In this document: positions 24,101-34,041 of the stretch, piece by piece | How the letters are laid out: each line of letters begins with the position of its first letter | Position numbering within the stretch: position 1 is the first letter of the stretch | DNA from: Plumapathes pennacea | Taxonomy: Eukaryota; Cnidaria; Anthozoa; Antipatharia; Myriopathidae | NCBI GenBank assembly: GCA_964036295.1 | Contig: OZ038466.1 | Location: 22,248,597 to 22,312,596 of the forward strand | DNA length: 64,000 nucleotides | Direction of reading: 5' to 3' | The notes under the pieces: generated by a model | Seen by the model: only the letters and a program-made list of their open reading frames with translations | Told to the model about the DNA's origin: nothing | The model's database searches: none | Program-made: the position numbers and the translations under genes

Positions 24101-26208
24101 GCTGCAAACCTCTTGGATGGACATCATTACTACATGTTGAACTGATTCTTCCATCGACATAATAACCTGGATGTATTCTGGAAGATAACAATCACAAAAT
24201 TTAATATTTATAATTTGGAAACATCGGCTGTATTTTTTCCCTTTAAAATACAGTCAAAGCTGTATTAAGCGGACACCTTGGGGAATTGTAAAGTGTCCGC
24301 TAATACAGGTTGAGTTTACAGTATCTTACCGGGAAGTAGATTTTTCGGACTTGGACAACTGTCTGCTTACAGGGTGTCCGCTTAATACAGGGCCGCTTAA
24401 TACAGGGGCCACTTAATACAGGTTTGACTGTACTCACGCCCAACCCTCTCCATTAGATACCCTAAAATCAGCTTTCAGAAAATATATAAATTTAATGTTT
24501 ATAGTTATTATCATCTTGCAGAGTCCTGGTGAGGCTGTATGGTTGAATTCAATGGCATGGATTGAAACATTGGATTAAAACATCGAATATACTTTTCCTA
24601 AAAAATGAAAGTTAAACCCAGAACCAACTCACCTTGTTTATCTTCACAGTTGACAGCACAGCCGAGGATCAACTGTAGTAATCTTCCCAGCTCAATCACA
24701 TTACCACTTTCAGCTAAATATACACAGTGCACAATAAAAGCAAACAATAACAGTGATCCAATCAGCATGATAAAATCTTTGGCTAAAAATAAAACCTTTC
24801 AAGTTCTCAATTCTTTATTTCGCATTTGCTTTGGCCTAATGTATTATAAATGGATGGCTGGGGCAAAACCTACAAGAAAATGAGTTTGATTTGCAAGAAA
24901 ATGAACAAGCAAATAAAACTAGTATTCATATGATAATATGGCACAGATCTATTGATATGGCCTTGGCTTGTTTTGAAACTATATATTGTTCTATAATTTG
25001 AATAAAAGACTTGATAACTAAGATTATTCTTACAATAATTGGCATGATTTCTCTGTTGACAGTTATTGTAAGTTAGAAATATTTTATAGTACAGCATTTA
25101 TAGACTGATTCATCTGAGGGATAAATAGATTACCAATTGCATTGACATCTGGCATTGGGAAGCCTGCAATGTCCATAGAGAGAACCTGAAAGCAGAGGTG
25201 AATAAAACAAAAAAATGTTAGGCCAACAGGTTGTAGACTGAGGTATATAAAAAAGTGACGGCTCACAGTAATTCCCATACCCGTGACTACTACATGTACA
25301 GGATAGTTCAAACAGCTTTCCTCTGGGTAAATTGTCTGGAGAGGGAAGTCAAGTAATCCAGGACAGCTAGTTTTAATTTTCACACCCATGGTGACAAATG
25401 ACCTTTTCACTCCCAAGTTCTGATACAGTACAGTCTCGAACCAACCATTCAAGAAGAAACTCTAAGATTAATGTCCATGTAGTGGGAATTCAATGATCAG
25501 CTTTCATCTCAGCAAGATATTAAAGAACAAGTTCTCCTTTACTATATTTCAGCTGTTTGTGAGATCAGTGTTGTACAAACATTCTGATGATAAAATTAAT
25601 TCAATTACCAACCTCTGTATAGTAATCATGTATGCCCTTGACAAGCTTTTTTAGGTTGTTAACCTAGAGAGAAGGAAATGCCATTACTAAGAACAACCAC
25701 AGTTAAAAACAATATGTTCTCTTTTTTACCCAGCTTACTTTCAAACGCCTGTTGTCTGTAGTGTCATTTCGGATTTTTGACATCCATTCATCATCAAACC
25801 AGTCTGGGGCACTACAAGAAAAAAATTACAATTAGGCATGTAATTGTACAAAGGGGCCCCCAGGTTTAGAGAAGGAAGGAACCTGCCCACGTAACTGTTT
25901 CATTTTCTATTGAGCATTCCCAACATTACTAACTGTACCTCATACGCTTGGCATATATTGTACAGCAGGTATAAGTTCAGATGATGAATTGTGTGATTTA
26001 AGCTGCACTGACAAGTGACATTGCATGATAACTGACGCACAGTAGCAGTCAAAGCAGTACGTAAAACATCCCAAGAGCTCATCTACCTCTCCAAAACAAT
26101 AATGACAATATCAAAGTCTTGAATAATCTTCAAATACCTCACTATTTCTGGTCATTTGTTCAAGGCAATTTGGGAGAATCAAAATCTCAAAATCATATAG
26201 GGAGGTGT

Positions 26209-26239
<31 letters not shown>

Positions 26240-26927
26240 TGGGGGGGTGCAGGCATTATGTATCACAGGAACGAAACCTGTATACGATCATATACGATCA
26301 TATACCTTTTACAGCATGTTTATTAACAAAAGATCAATAAAATAAGACACATCAGTCCTTGACAAGAAAGCTATAAGGTACACTTATGTGAAAATTACTG
26401 TAAGTCCTGAATTAGAAAAGACAATGGTGCATCCTGACAGAGGAAATTGTTTTATTGCCCGGCTTGAAACTTATAAACATGGCCGATGAGAAATGGACCA
26501 AACAACATCGTGGCAGCAAAACCTCGAATTGCTTCAAACTCTTAAACTACTACTCTGGTCTGGAAAAGCTTGCATCTGCTACGCAATAAAAACTATGTTC
26601 ACACTCAGCTGAGAAAGAGCATTAGACGCTGATTCAACAATGAAATACAATGGTGGTTAATAAACAACGATAATTTGATACCCACATTTCCGCCAGGCAT
26701 TCACATAACGCGACACCCGTAGAAAGATCATCCACGGTACTGTGTGGAGCTTTGATTCCGTCGAAAGTTTTCAGCTGGAAACAATACAAGAGTGTATCAA
26801 AATTTAAATACGTTCTGGGTCAAAAAATTCACAAGAAAACACCAACGCATACTGGATCAAAACAGAGAAGCAGTAAGCCAATACTGACCCATTTGATGAG
26901 GCTTTCGCACATAAGCTCTTCATCCAT
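15189..26927 (-). CDS. HOOK: HOOK-family dynein/cargo adaptor, near complete
   Basis: At least 28 phase-consistent GT-AG exons on the minus strand give about 708 residues plus a short tail (human HOOK proteins are about 720-730). Exons 1-7 are 26889-26927, 26686-26774, 25739-25811, 25613-25663, 25134-25185, 24633-24713 and 24110-24177. They encode the N-terminal HOOK (CH-like) domain from MDEELMCESLIKW through LGRLLQLILGCAVNC to MEESVQHVVMM. Exons 8-28 encode the central coiled coils (including YKKYLDKAKNVIKTLDPKQN) and the C-terminal EEKLIVSAWYEMGMQLHRKA and SFLARQRQ signatures; their outermost limits are 23624-23689 and 15321-15463. The protein links dynein-dynactin and kinesin to endosomal cargo. 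The stop codon is unresolved: a donor at 15320 may join a 70-nt exon (15189-15258). Introns carry several minisatellites and a MITE. Confidence 0.93.
15836..15992. repeat. 32-bp minisatellite in a HOOK intron
   Basis: About 4.5 copies of a 32-bp unit containing GATTACTATCGACAGTCATC lie head to tail between HOOK exons at 15664-15735 and 16124-16180. The outer copies differ from the inner ones at a few positions. Repeats directly abut with no unique spacers, so this is not a CRISPR array. Confidence 0.85.
17341..17650. repeat. 63-bp minisatellite in a HOOK intron
   Basis: About five copies of a 63-bp GC-rich unit occupy the intron between HOOK exons at 17238-17320 and 17745-17861. Because the unit is 21 codons long, a frame stays open through the array on both strands; the + strand frame repeats NNLAPRTIRGRSYALETRLHG. 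Copies are nearly identical, which points to recent expansion. No start or splice context supports translation. Confidence 0.85.
19205..19315. mobile_element. Dispersed-repeat fragment with hammerhead-like core
   Basis: Inside a HOOK intron. The segment is bounded by inverted copies of a GACGCCGTTAAGAAAT-type sequence (about 19196-19215 and 19293-19310). It contains CTGACAAAG (19262-19270), a short potential stem AAG/CTT, then GAAACGTC (19282-19289). The order CTGA..., stem, GAAAC, GTC is that of a hammerhead ribozyme core as known from Penelope-like retroelements. One core base departs from CTGANGA. Confidence 0.45.
19690..19895. repeat. ACCGACCAC minisatellite in a HOOK intron
   Basis: Head-to-tail imperfect repeats of a 10-11 bp unit (ACCGACCACTT, ACCGACCACGTT and variants), about 18 copies, between HOOK exons at 19412-19471 and 19997-20047. 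The open frames across it are a by-product. Confidence 0.85.
23760..23925 (-). mobile_element. Degenerate copy of the CTGAAGA/GAAAC dispersed repeat
   Basis: Read on the minus strand this HOOK-intron segment runs GACTCTGAAGATGACTTT, then a diverged middle, then TTGAAATGTCAGTCACCAAC and AACAGTCTTCC. It is clearly homologous to the + strand segment at 52230-52330, but the GAAAC core has mutated to GAAAT. A decayed dispersed repeat is the simplest reading. Confidence 0.6.
24249..24432. mobile_element. TA-flanked MITE in a HOOK intron
   Basis: A 180-bp element (24251-24430) flanked by TA on both sides. Its ends are inverted repeats of about 22 bp: CAGTCAAAGCTGTATTAAG at the left, and the complement of CTTAATACAGGTTTGACTG at the right. 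It has no coding capacity. TA target duplications and short TIRs point to a Tc1/mariner-type non-autonomous element. Related ends (CAGTCAA followed by TCTC) occur near 30775 and 60276. Confidence 0.8.
26205..26248. repeat. GT/G-rich microsatellite
   Basis: (GT)n running into poly-G, inside a HOOK intron. Confidence 0.9.
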
Positions 26928-27999
26928 CGCACCTTGCTATTACAGGGGAAAACGTTTGAAATATACAAAATATTTACATCAACTTCTCTCCGACTGTCCT
27001 TCACAAACTGGCGATCAATACCCTCCTGGCCTGGTTACACAGTCAAATTTACAATGGCCTGCATGCTGGGAAGCCAAACGTGACGTCATTGAAGATGCGA
27101 AGGAGGAAGAAGCCCAATCGGTTGAAATTTGAAAATGAAAAAATACTAGAAATACGATAATCGCAGATATTCCCTCGCTCTGTAGTGGGTTTTCGGAAAG
27201 CGGGATTCTTGTTTATTTTCCGTTCGGAGATTATTTAAATTTTTTTTGCAAACCACGACTGTGTAGCGACGTCAGCCAGTCGGCCGCTAAAAAAATCTTT
27301 GTCGCACGGCAGTCTTACCTAGTAATCGTCGAACTATGAATGAATAGCAATCTTTGCACAAAATTCTACCTTTGGCGAAGGTTCGCCATGTTTTTAGAGT
27401 AAAAACCAAAGCGCTAGCTACAAATTGTAGGTGTTGGGCGAAAAATCGTCGTTAAAAATCGTCTCGTGCAACATCACCTTTAGTTCAGACAACGTGCACA
27501 GTCTCTAATTTTCGTAGACACTAGCTGAACTCCAAAATTCGCTGAGACAACATTTATACAAGCAACTACAGAATACTCCGTGATTTCTCCAGCCAACGCT
27601 TTATCCTAACCACATATGTGTATGTTTTTTTTTTTGTTTTTGTTTTTTGTTTTTGGTTTTTAACTTTAATACGCTTCTTCGAGTGTTACAAATTTAGAAC
27701 CGTCAAAGCGAGTCGCTTGTTTACACACTTTCGAAGTCTCGGAGCCGTGTGAATTTTGGCAAGGATTCAGTTTTGAACACAACAACTTTTCAAACCGCGT
27801 TTGACGATTTTAAAATCTTTCACAGAAGGAAGAAATCAAGTCACTCAATAATACAAGGTCCGATTGTGTTGAGCGAGCAAATTCGGCCACAATTGTTTAA
27901 TTTGGAAAGCAGTTGCCCCTGGCCGGGTATTTTCTACTTTAATAGCCTTTAGAAAACAAAAGCACTTCAACCCGGTTACATTTCATCCTTAATACCAGC
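26928..27999. other. HOOK upstream region
   Basis: Immediately 5' of the HOOK start codon and likely to hold its promoter. The part around 27280-27480 is relatively CpG-rich. A T-rich tract lies at 27622-27662. No further gene was recognised; the 67-codon frame at 27749-27952 lacks a domain. Confidence 0.4.
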
Positions 28000-28712
28000 T
28001 AAGGATAGTTAGGATCCTTCTAAGAACGGCGACAGAATTTTTCTAATATAAACAAATTTTACGCTGCTGTTGCTGTAATAACCTAGTCATCGCCATTGGC
28101 TGTTGGATTTGTGCACTAAAAACCCTCCAGAACCTTAAATATTTCTAAGTCCAAAGTTCGGGATCTAACTACAGACGGTCGGCATCCTGCTAAAAACGGC
28201 GTGACAGAATTTTTCTAATATAACAAATTTCACGCTGCTGTTGCTGTAATATACATTACAAGTTTGATATCTACCTAGTCATCGCCATTGGCTGTTGGAT
28301 TTGATGCACTAAAAACCCTCCAGAACCTTAAATATTTCTAAATCCAATGTTCGGGATCCAACTAAGGACGGTCGGGATCCTGCTAAGAACGGCGACAGAA
28401 TTTTTCTAATATAACAAATTTGACGCTACTGTTGCTGTAATATACATCACAAGTTTGATATCTATCTAGTCATAGCCATTGACTGTTGGATTTGGTGCAC
28501 TAAAATCTCTCCAGAACCTTAAATATTTCTAAGTCCAATGTTCGGGATCCAGCTAAGGATGGACGGGATCCTGCTAAGAACGGCGACAGAATTTTTCTAA
28601 TATAACAAATTTTACGCTCCTGTTGCTGTAATATACATCACAAGTTTGATATCTACCTAGTCATCCCCATTGGCTGTTGGATTTGACGCACTAAAAACCC
28701 TCCAGAACCTTA
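28000..28712. repeat. Tandem array of a roughly 170-190 bp unit
   Basis: About four head-to-tail copies. Each contains AACGGCGACAGAATTTTTCT (near 28025, 28194, 28386, 28576), then TGCTGTAATATACAT, CTAGTCATCGCCATTGGCTG and CCAGAACCTTAAATATTTCT. The first copy lacks about 20 bp. A reverse-complement fragment of the unit occurs at about 29150-29212. Confidence 0.85.
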
Positions 28713-28808
28713 TCCCCGAGCAAAGCGAGGGGAATATTCACGACGCTAATGCAGCATAGTCGCCTCATTTGAAGACTCCAAGCGTGTCGCCATCTCGAAA
28801 TTTAATGT

Positions 28809-28809
<1 letters not shown>

Positions 28810-28857
<48 letters not shown>
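28810..28857. repeat. (GT)n microsatellite
   Basis: About 23 uninterrupted GT dinucleotides. Confidence 0.95.
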
Positions 28858-28858
<1 letters not shown>

Positions 28859-29212
28859 TACGACTTTTTAGGCCAGGTGCCTAAGGCAATGACGTATGAT
28901 CGCATCGATTAGCGTCTCCGCCAGTGTTTTTAAAAGATTTGAACGAAGCAATAATTGTACGTAACTGGTTTCACGAAAATGAATTTGAAAACTAGAAAAC
29001 TTGAAACAGAACGGTCTCGCGAAGCTCGTCTTTAAAAGAGAAGGGAACAGGCACGGGCAAGGCGAAATCATGAAACGATCGGACCGCGCCAAATACGTCT
29101 AGAGAAAAGACGACAAACATGTTAATATGGAAATATTTAACTTTCTCGAAGGTTTTTAGTGCACAAAATCCAACAACCAATGGCGATGACTAGGTAGATA
29201 TCAAACTTGTAA

Positions 29213-29991
29213 AGGCCCGTTTACACATGCGATTTTTGATGCGATGTTAGTGGCGATTTTCGATGCGATTTCAAATCGCATGTGTAAACTACCTGCGATT
29301 CCATGGCGATTTCATGGCAATTTGTCGCCAAGAAATCGCCGCTGTTTTGAACCTGCTCGAATTTAGATGCGATTTTGCGGCGAATTTGAGGCAAAAAGCT
29401 TCTTTGCCCTACCCCCAAGGGTGTTTTGTCGCGACAGGAAACAATATGGCGGATGAAATTGTGATTGTAAACAACATTTGTGACAAAGCCAACGCCAACG
29501 CCAACGCAAAGAAAAACACAAAAGCAAAAAAAAAAAAAAAAAAAACTATTTGGACAGTTGAAGGGGAGGAGCTCATGATTAGCCGCTGGGGAGAGGCGGA
29601 TAGCTTATTTAAGACCAGTTCGGCAGACTACAAGCGGCACGCCAAAAGAGCCGCTGCAAGAGAAGAACTAATCAGGCGAGCCCTGCAGTCGCAATTTGGG
29701 AGCATTTTTACTATCCAAACTTTTCGCTGCTTTTGACGTTTTTGGCGGCGAGCAACTAAAACAGCATTTACACACAAGCAGGCGGTGGCTATGTCCCTCG
29801 TTTCATCTTCTTCATCCTCCATCTTTCACGGAACTTTGCGCGTGACGCCATATGTGCTCGCGCGTAATAATCGCAATCAAATCGCCATGAAAATCGCCAC
29901 GAAATCGCCGGTGGTTTACACATGCAACTTGAAATCGCATCGAAAATCGCCACTTAAAATCGCATCAAAAATCGCATGTGTAAACGGGCCT
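29213..29991 (+). mobile_element. Harbinger-type non-autonomous DNA transposon
   Basis: A 779-bp element with perfect terminal inverted repeats of at least 33 bp beginning AGGCCCGTTTACACATGCGA, flanked by a 3-bp TAA duplication (29210-29212 and 29992-29994). TAA/TTA target sites are the hallmark of PIF/Harbinger elements. Subterminal DNA is packed with GCGATTTT/AAAATCGC motifs. An internal frame (29446-29736) encodes MADEIVIVNN, a Lys run, then TIWTVEGEELMISRWGEADS, which resembles the SANT/Myb-like DNA-binding accessory protein of Harbinger elements but stops early. No transposase DDE domain is present. It is inserted beside an inverted fragment of the neighbouring tandem repeat. Confidence 0.8.
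29446..29736 (+). pseudogene. Truncated SANT/Myb-like frame inside the Harbinger-type element
   Basis: 97 codons from ATG. After a basic region with a poly-Lys run (from an A-tract) comes WTVEGEELMISRWGEADSLF, with the spaced Trp pattern of Myb/SANT-like domains used by Harbinger accessory proteins, then an Arg/Ala-rich helix. It ends shortly after, so it is probably a remnant. Confidence 0.5.
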
Positions 29992-30093
29992 TAATGGTTC
30001 CTATGGTTCTATTTGTGCGCGCGCGCAATTTACATTTAGCTGTGACGTAGGCCTCTCGCGCGTCTCAAAACTAGGAAGAATCATTACACTTCA

Positions 30094-32341
30094 ATGCGCA
30101 AAGAGGCTATGGAACCAAATATCAGTCAAGCTCTGCCTGAGGAACGAGAGCAGTTATGCCTCGACCTTGAATCAGTCATCAAGTTATACAGAAGCACAGC
30201 ACATCACGCGCTCTTTCATGAAACTCTTACCGTGGAATCTTCCTTAACATCCATCCGGCAAGTGTTGTGCGAGGAAGACGAGTTTCAGCCACTGAGCCAA
30301 AACGACGTGATCAGAGTGAAAAATCTACTGAAGGATTTGAGAAGCCACGTTAACATGATTGCCCTGAAGAGTTTTAACAGCGAAATGGGGGAAGTTAAGA
30401 GTAGACTTTGTGGTGTTGAGAAACGCATCTCAAATGCAACCTGTTATTGGGGGTGCAGTCGACCAACGGTTGGATGTGATTTACCAGGTGAGCCCATCAG
30501 TCATTATTTCACTGTTCTAAAATTTAGCTTCCCAGCTTAAAGGCCCAAGCAAACAAACGCAACATGTTGGCACAGCATCGCCACAGTGTTTTTTTTTTTT
30601 TTTTTTTCTTTTTTTTCTTTTTTTTTTTATATAACAAAGACGTCACATGTGATGTAGCAGTTTTAATAACTTTTTCAAAACAACTCGAGTTTTATAATTA
30701 TTGTAAATTATCTCAAAAAATTCAAAAAGTAAACGTGTGAGGGATGTGGCGAGAACTTATTTTTTTGAAAGACAGTCAATTCTCGTTATTACAGACACCC
30801 TGGGGACCGTGATTTGATGTCCGTAATAGCGAAAGTCCACACTAGCGGGGTACGCGAGCAAGAAATGACAATAACTACATGAACTTGCTTATTGAGACAT
30901 AAATGAAGCAATTTTTTACGAATTTACGAATCCTCTGATTTCTTGCAACTTTTACAACCGAGTAATGGTATTACAAATGTTGAACTGTTCAGTGGACCAA
31001 ATGAGGTAATTTTTGTTTACAGGGAAACGGAAATATTATGTAAGTGACAGGGTTAAGGGCGCTAACATCATTAAAAATATTGTGCCCTCGATTATAATGA
31101 CTGAATTCCTTGTTCCGTATAAATACTCCCTTCGCACTGTCTATTACCACCGTCTAATAGCAGGACACCCATCTATTCTTTATTCATTTTTCATTTAGTT
31201 TCTTTCAGTTCACCGACTCATTGCTGATATTCTCTTGAAACAGGAGATAACGAGATGTGGCACAGGATGAAGACAAAAATAAAAGACGTGTTGGGTCCCT
31301 CGAGTTTATCCGCTTTGAATGAAAAACATTTGCATCCACAAACGGCTCACGAGAAGCGTAACAAGGATATTACTGAGGCTGCAACACACCACGAACAAGG
31401 CGCAGAGAGAAAGCGACAGCCTGCTACTGTCTATACACAAACTGAAGCATCGCCGGAAGTACAGGAAAGAATAAATAGACTACAGCACTTCCTGAAGGAA
31501 AAACGATATCGAAGGGAAGTACTTTCAGAACAAAGTCTCCGGACTACGTCCGAGACGGTGAGAAAAGTCCACTGTTTAGTACATCAGAGTGAGCAAAGCC
31601 GACGCCGAGCTGAAAAGGCGCTGATAAACGGGCTACAAAAAGAGAACGCTGACCTAAACGAACCTGAGGCTCAGTGTGACGAATGTCTAGCGCTCATGCG
31701 AGAACGGGATTTATTTTGGGGCTTGGAATCCGATTCAGAGACCACCTCGAGCAGCGAGCCCAAAGAGGAATGTACAGATACCAAGAAAGACATTGAGGAA
31801 TTCTTAGCAAGTCTGCCAAGGGAGGAGCGGCACCGTACTTCAATATCAGTCCAGTTTAGCCCTTCCAAGTCATTTATAGTTGGTCAGAAACCGCCGGGTG
31901 TGGCTGGTCGAGGGACCTGGGCCACACCAGCTCACATTCCCCCGTGGACAGTGTGTGCAGTTCGCAATCCCAAAGAAAAAGATCAGAAAGTCAAAAAACC
32001 TGTCAGTAGTTCTCGAGGTGAATGTGTGTAATTGATAATTATGTCTTATTAGCTTAATGTTTGTTTTATTTCTTACTTGTGCAACATAGCTGTTTTGCTT
32101 TTGTTTCACTGTCTGGCCATAGGCTAGTTTTCAAGATGTTGGTTCCATGCGAGGTCGAGAGGCTACATTGCCCGAGAGCGTTGCCTGACTTGTTTGAACC
32201 ACTAAACTAAAAAAGATGCTACCGATCACACTACTCGACAGTCAATCCGCAATCGCCCTAAAATCCCCTGTTTCTTTCTTCTTTTTTTTTTCCTCAGGCA
32301 CTCGTCAGGGATTTTTCAAGAAGCTGTGGAATAAGTTTTAG
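30094..32341 (+). CDS. Coiled-coil protein of unknown family, 403 residues
   Basis: Three exons joined in matching phase 1 with GT-AG signals: 30094-30487, 31244-32017 and 32298-32341 (stop TAG). The N-terminal exon (about 131 residues) is helical (LPEEREQLCLDLESVIKLY and NDVIRVKNLLKDLRSHVNMI). The large second exon begins NEMWHRMKTKIKDVLG and carries a long coiled coil (VQERINRLQHFLKEKRYR through RRRAEKALINGLQKENADL). A CDECLALMRERDLFWGLESD block follows, then an acidic Ser-rich linker. The last exon adds the short basic amphipathic tail TRQGFFKKLWNKF. No catalytic domain was recognised. It is convergent with the intronless TRIM gene, with only about 280 bases between stop codons. A poly-T stretch at 30590-30630 lies in intron 1. 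Confidence 0.75.
30773..30860. mobile_element. Fragment of a CAGTCAA-ended repeat
   Basis: ACAGTCAATTCTCGTTATTACAGACACC and the following bases resemble one end of the TA-flanked MITE class seen at 24251. No matching right end was identified. Confidence 0.35.
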
Positions 32342-32622
32342 GCAAGAACCCACTGAGGATTAGAATACCTATTAATAACTGATTTTATCACTGTTTCCTG
32401 AAATACGGAACACTTTTTATAGGATTGAACATAAGAAAACATAGTCGCATAGTTCCGTTGATTAGATTAGCTTTTCTTCACATGGCTGTGGTGTCACCAG
32501 TACCAGCTTCTATTATTATCGGCTGTACTACTATTTTTGCATTTACATGCACCATTGCTATTTGGCTACAACTACTACTACCCCCATTCCCCTCCCGGTC
32601 CCGGGTCTTAGCTTCAACTAAT

Positions 32623-34041
32623 TTATATCCAAGAAGTTCTGAGGTCGGAGCTGACAACAACATGAAATGGACTTCCCTTGATGGGCTTTCCCCGAACTTT
32701 CACCTCCAGAATGATCCGTCCGGCTTCCTTGGGTGTATATGTCACTTCGTAAGTGCCATTTTGTTTGTCGATTATGCTATCGGTGCGAAGCTGTGTCCCA
32801 TCTTCCTTTACCATGTTGACACAAACTGGCTCACCAGATCTACCCAGCGGTTTACCCTCGCGGTCATTTAAAACGATGACTAATTTCGCTGGTCTCGCCA
32901 CCGAAGCGAGTTTAGTCCCCACACCCCTAGCTGTACATTCTGGTGGGTAGGCGTAGGACGAGTCAAGCCAACCAAAGTTGTTGATCGCCTGTTGTAAGCA
33001 AGTGTCATCTGCCCTGAAGTGAAGCAAACTTACTTCTAATGGCTCCAGGTTTTTCGCTTCTCTAAGCATGAGCTCAGCCAGCCTAGACGTAAGAAATTGT
33101 TTCAGAACCAATGAAGTTCCTTCCTTGTGGTTAGCGCTGCTGTGCAAATTAATTTCCGTGACCCTGCAAGCATGGTGTAGTTGCTTCAAAGTCGTCTTCA
33201 AACTTTCTTCTTGGGTTTTCAGAATTTCTAACCGTGCTTGTCGTACCAGTTGGACTTGATCTCGAAGCTCTTTCTTCCGTTTCCAGAACGTCATGATTTG
33301 AAAATCAAATATCAAATCGATCTCGCTCAGAATTTTCTTGGCTTTCAAGCTGACCTCTGCTGTCATTGTTTGAACTCTCGGAATACCCTTCTCTATCTCT
33401 TGAGCGAATGCCTTCGCTCGTTGGATGAGGCCGGATAGCTCAGCACTGCACTTTTGAATAGCATCTTCCAACTCGAGATGCTTATGATTCAAATGAAGCT
33501 CCACACTGCACTTCTTACAGATAGGCTGGTCGCAAGTCTCACAAAACATGTTAAGCATCTCTTGCGTGTGTCGTGGACAGAGCAAAGGTCGCCTAAAGGC
33601 GCGTAGTGATTGCTTCTGTAATTCCTCAAACGAGACTTGTGTGTGGGATTTTGAAAGTCGCGCTCTTTTGTGAGCCTCGCTATGCAGGTCACACAGATAC
33701 TGCGCACACTCTTTGCACCGACAAACTCCCGGGGAGGCCTGGGCCTCATCACATACATCACACTTGATTTTTTGTTTACCGTGTAAAACGTGGATCATAT
33801 CCAGCACACTGTACATCAAGTTGTCTGCGGGGAGATTTTCAACATCGTGACTAGTTTTGATTTGCGAGGATTGTTCGTGGCAAACAGGACAACTGAAGTG
33901 CCCGTTGAGCTGGTTCTCAATGCAACGTTTGCACAGCGAGTGAAGACAAGGAAGAATGCGTGGTTCCTGTAGGATTCCTTTGCACTTGGGACAAAACAAA
34001 CTCACACCAAATTCAGTCTTCCCAGGCACTGCTGTGGCCAT
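32623..34041 (-). CDS. TRIM protein: RING, two B-boxes, coiled coil, filamin domain
   Basis: A single uninterrupted 472-residue frame on the minus strand. RING finger at residues about 17-54 (CPKC...CLHSLCKRC...CPVC). B-box 1 at about 94-130 (CDVC...CKECAQYLCDLHSEAHKR). B-box 2 at about 155-190 (CPRH...CETCDQPICKKC). The coiled coil runs from about 195 to 310. A filamin-type Ig domain at about 370-463 ends in KGSPFHVVVSS, and the stop follows seven residues later. The order matches TRIM45 and lacks the NHL repeats of its neighbour at 37469-40944, with which it shares long blocks (EPRILPCLHSLC, CDVCDE, CKECAQ). Predicted cytosolic E3 ubiquitin ligase. Lack of introns suggests an intron-loss or retro-derived paralogue. 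Confidence 0.9.
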   Translation of the reverse strand: MATAVPGKTEFGVSLFCPKCKGILQEPRILPCLHSLCKRCIENQLNGHFSCPVCHEQSSQIKTSHDVENLPADNLMYSVLDMIHVLHGKQKIKCDVCDEAQASPGVCRCKECAQYLCDLHSEAHKRARLSKSHTQVSFEELQKQSLRAFRRPLLCPRHTQEMLNMFCETCDQPICKKCSVELHLNHKHLELEDAIQKCSAELSGLIQRAKAFAQEIEKGIPRVQTMTAEVSLKAKKILSEIDLIFDFQIMTFWKRKKELRDQVQLVRQARLEILKTQEESLKTTLKQLHHACRVTEINLHSSANHKEGTSLVLKQFLTSRLAELMLREAKNLEPLEVSLLHFRADDTCLQQAINNFGWLDSSYAYPPECTARGVGTKLASVARPAKLVIVLNDREGKPLGRSGEPVCVNMVKEDGTQLRTDSIIDKQNGTYEVTYTPKEAGRIILEVKVRGKPIKGSPFHVVVSSDLRTSWI

